NCBI RefSeq assembly: GCF_023856365.1
Contig: NW_026042446.1
Span: 124,001-188,000 of the forward strand
DNA: 64,000 nucleotides
Direction: 5' to 3'
Origin: Brienomyrus brachyistius
Taxonomy: Eukaryota; Chordata; Actinopteri; Osteoglossiformes; Mormyridae
Below, piece after piece: positions 59,544-64,000 of the stretch. Numbering within the stretch: the first letter of the stretch is position 1; each line of letters starts with the position of its first letter. The position numbers were made by a program, and so were the translations under genes. The notes below the pieces were generated by a model. It was not told the DNA's origin and did no database searches. It worked only from the letters and a program-made list of their open reading frames with translations.

Positions 59544-60510
59544 CAGTTTTTCTGAATTGCTGAAATATTAGAAATCGTTTTGGGAACAAAACTGCCGATT
59601 GCCAAAAGTCATTTATTGAATCAGTTACTTCTTTGGCAAAACTTTAAACCATGGTCACCTAGTTAGACACAATTTGCAGATCTCAGTCATCCTTTTTGCA
59701 AAACTCAAAACACATTCCCATTCATCAAAACACATTTTGCGCTATGGTGAACTTTGATGCAAAATAGAAAACACAGGCCACAGAAGTTAAGCGCAGCCAG
59801 CACACAGTAGTCATTTGAACACAATGACTCAAAACTATTCACACACATTTCTAAACATTTGAGGAAGCCAAAGAGTGACTAGAACATAGAATACGTGCCA
59901 TAGAAGGATAGGAGTTGCATTTTGAAGTCAAGGTACAAATGGGTCACACAGAGGATTCTTTCTGCATCACTCAACAAGGGATAGCATCGCTAGACCCAGC
60001 CCTGAGACATGGCGATGAGGCAGGATGAATATTCTTCTGTGACTCTGGCTTGGCAGTTGCACAACATTTTACTGTAATATGCCTCTCGTTTGTTTACTTT
60101 TTGGCGTTGTTCTTTACAGTCACTTTTCTGGAGTACTGAGTATGGCAAACGTTACATATTAATTATCAGTCATATGGTAGACGACCATCATTTTTTTTAA
60201 CTATTATTATAGTCTTACGGTTTCTCATTTACATGTCAACAACAGTTTTGATTGGTACTGTTTTCATTTTTTGCTGTAGAGTGCTATGACTGTTCAGTAG
60301 TGTACCTTTACCCAACTGACGAGATGCATGGTCTGAAAACAGTGTTTGCTTTTGAGCAAAGATAATATAGTTTTGAGAAGATTGTTTGATTTTGCAAGAC
60401 AAGCGTAAGGTTTTGTGAGTTTAGCTTGAATTTTAGAGTTTGTGCTTAGTGGTTTGATTACAGGAGATGAGAGATTTTAGGACATGCGTTTTAGCAATTC
60501 AGAAAAACAG
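59544..60510. mobile_element. Old Tc1/mariner-like non-autonomous element, unit 6
   Basis: Complete 967-bp copy, near-identical to unit 1. Confidence 0.7.
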
Positions 60511-60721
60511 TAAAATGTCAAGGCCTGTCAGACTACTTTGAAAGTGGGTGAGAGGCCTCAGACTCCATAGGGTTACAGTAAATACTTGTTATGCTATGTT
60601 TCTTTTATGTTCCTCTTTTTGTGTCTGGTACTATGACAAAAAATCCCAGTCTATCTATCTAGTGCTACTTCATTATCCCATTGTCTTTCTGCAATGTTCT
60701 CATGTACAGTACTGTCAGCAA

Positions 60722-60841
60722 AACAGCATGATACTACCACCACCATGCTTGACCGTTGGTTCAGTGTTCTTAGGTTAAGAAAACAACCTCACCTTGATCC
60801 CCTGCAAACATATCTCTTTTCATTGTGGCCAAGCAGAGCAG
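60722..60841 (-). mobile_element. Tc1-like transposase scrap, unit 6
   Basis: Same as at 50388. Confidence 0.6.
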
Positions 60842-61124
60842 TTTATGACAGATTCACACGTCATCGTGACTGCCCCCAGCCCTCCTGTGAATGTGCAGCC
60901 ATCAGCAGCCTTTCAGACTGTTAGCCAGAAGGAAAGACAGAACAGACTAAGGAATGCGTCCGTTTTATTCAAGCACAGTACAGAACCATAAGCATTTTTA
61001 TTTTTCATTTTCCACTCTGTCCACCTTTATTCTCCACAAGCAACCGTATTACTTTGTTTAGGCCTGTAATTATTGTATTGCACACATCTTGGGTCCGCCT
61101 TATCTCCAAAAGGTGAAGTAAAAT

Positions 61125-61270
61125 ACAAAATTCTAATTTCATCAATAAACTGACTAAAACACATTTTGCTAGTTTTAGGCCATCTTTGCCTCACAACAGA
61201 AACAATTTCTTACATTTCACAGGCCATTTATTGCAGTGTAGTCAGTTTATTAATGAAATTGGAATTTTGT
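61125..61270. repeat. Inverted repeat, unit 6
   Basis: As in unit 1, full arms. Confidence 0.85.
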
Positions 61271-61316
61271 CTAAATATAAGAAAATTATACTTCCTTAGA
61301 TTTTCATTTTCTGCAG

Positions 61317-61340
61317 TGGAGTTACAATACCTGATTTCAG
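61317..61340 (+). CDS. 24-nt microexon, gene copy 6
   Basis: B-lineage form, identical to the copies at 4767 and 50983. The donor GTAAGT is at 61341. Confidence 0.5.
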
Positions 61341-61622
61341 GTAAGTCATTTCTGCTTCCATAATCACTGCTCTCCCTGGTGGATGGATAAATCATTGCAA
61401 GTACTTTACACACATCATCGTGGGGGATCTCATTATAGCCAAGGTGCCACCCAAGGCCCAGCAGGGACCTGTCATGGACCAGCCAAGGCCCCATCATGGA
61501 AACAGGGGAAAATTCAAGCGGCTACATCTGTAAATTTGGTGCACATGAACCTTTCCAGTGTTGTTTTTCGCTGTTGTTCTGCATATCAGGGAATCTGTGC
61601 ACTACATGGTGTGTTTTTATAG

Positions 61623-61762
61623 GTCAAGTTCCCCTGCTGAAATGCAGGCAGCCCAATTCAAGACCAGCGCATAAGTCTCCCAAGCATGTGTTTCCTATAT
61701 CCGATAAGATGGCAGAATTTCTCTCAATGTGCAATACTGACTGCCAAGTGCGATATCTGTGA
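61623..61762 (+). other. Possible alternative terminal exon, unit 6
   Basis: Identical to 5083-5222 although the surrounding unit is B type. Confidence 0.3.
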
Positions 61763-61846
61763 TGTATGTGATGTACTTTTCTTGTAGAGTGACATATGGA
61801 TTCACTTTGATTAAATTTGCTGTCCCCTGTCTTTATAATCCCAAAG

Positions 61847-62793
61847 GACGAACCAGTACCAGCAGTGGAGGCCGTCGGAGGAAATGCCACACTGGGCCGC
61901 CGGCACCCAGCTCCCTCACCATATCTGGATCTGCTCCCATCCCGGTGGCGACCAGCAGGGCTCAGCAGGGCAGAAGACGCCGTAGAAATACGGCGGGAGG
62001 CCGGTCAGGCCGTAGAAAGAAGTACAAAAAACAGAAGGGGCCATTTACCAAAAATTTACAGAAGCTGCTAACCTTCAGTGACAGCAAATTGGCAAACCCC
62101 TTTGACTCAATCCAGGTGGGTGACCAGATCCCGTGTGAGGATCTCACCCAGAGTGACGACGAGGTTGCTAGCATCCTGTGTCGCACTCCATCAATTTTAG
62201 AGCCTGAGCCCTGCTCACCAGCCTTCTCCTCCACTTCCTTCTTATTTCCATCACCAGTCCCATCCTCTTTTGCCTCCTCTCCATCCCCATCTTTTTTTAC
62301 AGACTCTCCTCCTCCGTCACCATGTGTAGTCTCACCTGTAAGCCCAGCTCCACACCCATCTTCAGCTCCAGCCATGGTTCATCCCACCCCTCTGTATCAG
62401 GTTCCAGCGCAGGCTGCAGCCCCCTCATCTGAGCTGGTTACGGGTCCGAAACCCCCACTTATGTCCCCTTCTATTGTTTTTGAAAAAATGGAAAGATTCA
62501 ATAAGTTCCATAACTTTTATCTATGCAACTACTCAGCCATGACCTACGATGCCAAGTGCCTTGCTCATTACTGGTGTAATCAGTTTTGGAACGATTTTCA
62601 GCATGCAGTGTACATCTGCAAGCAGGGGAGGAATCAAAATTCAGGGGGTCACTATTCATATGGTGATAATGAGGGTGCCCAAGCTGAGCTGATGTTTCCT
62701 GATGAGGCGCTGGATCAGCTGTGTGCCATTCCCGGGGTCCTGGAGATGGCTGTGGAGATGGGCTATCAGTGTGATGTAAATAGTTTTTCATAG
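61847..62793 (+). CDS. Terminal coding exon, gene copy 6 (B-type)
   Basis: The most fully B-type copy (open from ATG 61762; spliced entry at 61847). It reads FNKFHNF and NYSAMTY in the C-terminal block, and PSILEPEP where all others have PSMSEPEP. The end is GYQCDVNSFS. Joined to 57692-57794 and 61317-61340 it makes 358 codons including the stop, with no internal stop. Confidence 0.75.
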
Positions 62794-62829
62794 AACCTGT
62801 AAATAATTAGGTGAGACATCTCACAAGTA

Positions 62830-63055
62830 CTTAGGATAATATAAGATTAAGGTAGTTTAACCTTATCTTAACTAATCCTAAGATTGTATGATATAAGATT
62901 ACATAGGATAAGACTAAGAATAGGTTAAGATAAGGTTGTATATAATGTAAGATAACATAGAATAAGATAAGACTAAGATAGGATAAGTTAAGATTAAAGT
63001 AAGATAGTATGACATAAGATTACATAGGATAAGATAAGAATAGGTTAAGATAAGA
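62830..63055 (+). repeat. TAAGATAAGA-like degenerate repeat, unit 6
   Basis: Same as unit 5. Confidence 0.85.
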
Positions 63056-63079
63056 CTTCTTATTCTTGTTTTTCTATTA

Positions 63080-63085
63080 AATAAA
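63080..63085 (+). terminator. Poly(A) signal AATAAA, copy 6
   Basis: As in copy 5. Confidence 0.6.
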
Positions 63086-63089
63086 TATG

Positions 63090-64000
63090 GATTATTTTGC
63101 GTATGGTTTGTGTCTGTGAGGTTATTTAAAATATTGTGAAGTTTGACACAAAATTTGATTAGTTTAAATAATGATTGGTTAAACTGATGTACATGTAGAG
63201 AATTGTAGTGGTCTTGCTATTGAATTAAAGGACTCTTCAGATCTCAAGTGCAGTGCAAAAAGTATAGAGGGGTAATTCATTAAATGCTGCACGCACAGGG
63301 ACATTTTTTTGGTGTTAAATCCAAATTGCATGACCATTCTACTGCAAATACAGGCCTTTAAGTTTAAAGGTGCCATGGAACTCTACTTTGAAAGCTTGTG
63401 AAACAGCAAAAAAGTTGTTGTTTCTTTGTTTTCTGCACATGCGTCCACCAACCGGAAGGAGCCAGAGAGTGGCATTAAGAGTCTGCAGCTGTGTATTATT
63501 GCAACAGTAGACTAAGCTAATTTCCTAGATCCTTAAATTTGCAAGCACTCATTTGAAGAGACAATGAACCTTTACCATATGTAAACTTAATCAACTTAAA
63601 ACACATAAAAGACATTCTCCTTCACCTTCTCCCTTATACTACAAGCCTTCCATTTCAGTTTAGCTGATTTTTAACACAGCTGACTTCTCCACTTGTAATG
63701 AATCCTGCATATGTGACAAACCACGATACGCCACTGCCTGGTCATGCCTGTGAAGTTAACTAGAATGTCACTAGCAGGCTGGCAAATTAATCCACAAGTT
63801 GTAGAGTACAGCACTGCTGCTTGCTAATTGCTTTATTTTTCCCGCCTATAATGACATTCAGTGAGGAATATTTGATAGCGTACTTTCCTGCATACTTTGT
63901 CAATTTGCACCAGGCACCAACGCAGCTTCTCCCCTTGGTTTACTAGTCATGGGAAAACAATGTTCGCGGTGAGCAAGCTGGGCCCAACAGGGTGTGTCAC
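63090..64000. other. B-lineage 3' flank, unit 6, nothing recognised
   Basis: Essentially identical to unit 5 from 52760 on, cut by the window end. Confidence 0.6.

Larger units (their letters stand above)
56556..64000 (+). repeat. Tandem unit 6 (B lineage, cut by window end)
   Basis: The 5' half matches unit 1 almost base for base, including two shared deletions. The gene and its 3' flank match unit 5. The unit runs out of the window at the position equivalent to about 53665 of unit 5. Unlisted stretches (56556-57671, 57795-58006, 58089-59543, 63086-64000) show no recognised element. Confidence 0.92.

Overview
The window looks like nuclear DNA of a ray-finned (teleost-type) fish. It is AT-rich, has vertebrate-style splice signals and poly(A) signals, and carries the usual fish mobile elements: Tc1-like transposons, tRNA-derived SINEs, a jockey/L2/Rex-type LINE, a PIF/Harbinger scrap and a solo LTR. 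There is nothing bacterial, viral-genome-like or CRISPR-like. The species cannot be told from the sequence.

Almost all 64 kb is one tandem array. Six head-to-tail copies of a unit of about 10.4-11.7 kb start at 1, 10369, 22064, 33771, 45473 and 56556; the last is cut by the window end. Each unit carries one copy of the same gene on the + strand. I do not recognise the gene family. Two unit lineages exist. Lineage A (units 2, 3, 4 and the 3' half of unit 1) copies are almost identical to each other. Lineage B (units 5, 6 and the 5' half of unit 1) differs from A by several percent and by many insertions and deletions. Unit 1 is a B/A chimera with its crossover between about 4975 and 5250. The A-to-B change between units 4 and 5 lies near 45.1-45.4 kb. 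Unit 5 has an A-like conversion patch inside its B gene.

Proposed gene model (inference, but consistent in all six copies): an upstream TATA-like box; a 5' untranslated exon; a coding exon of 103-112 nt beginning MSA; a 24-nt microexon between near-consensus splice sites; and a large terminal exon of 914-947 nt. All junctions are phase 1. The joined frame is open and a multiple of three in every copy, giving about 346-357 residues. The protein has a very basic segment (likely nuclear localisation), a SUMO-interaction/CK2-like acidic motif, a long Ser/Pro-rich linker and a conserved C-terminal block of about 100 residues rich in aromatics, Cys and His. A second exon-like block of 140 nt upstream of the terminal exon is almost invariant in all copies and could be an alternative or poison terminal exon.

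After each stop codon comes a 230-310 bp run of degenerate TAAGATAAGA-like repeats with a hairpin at its start, then AATAAA. A-lineage units then carry a decayed LINE reverse transcriptase (minus strand) and two SINE copies. B-lineage units instead carry about 2.6 kb of different sequence with PIF/Harbinger and LINE scraps and an old, diverged second copy of the unit boundary. Because the units are paralogous, many insertions can be read against an empty site in the same window: a Tc1-like derivative nested in an older Tc1-like element, a solo LTR with 5-bp target duplication, and a SINE with inverted termini and a 22-bp target duplication. The biology of the gene is unknown. The layout (young, homogenised array of a fast-changing nuclear-type gene) is what one sees for ampliconic germline, sex-linked or conflict-driven genes, but nothing here proves any of these.
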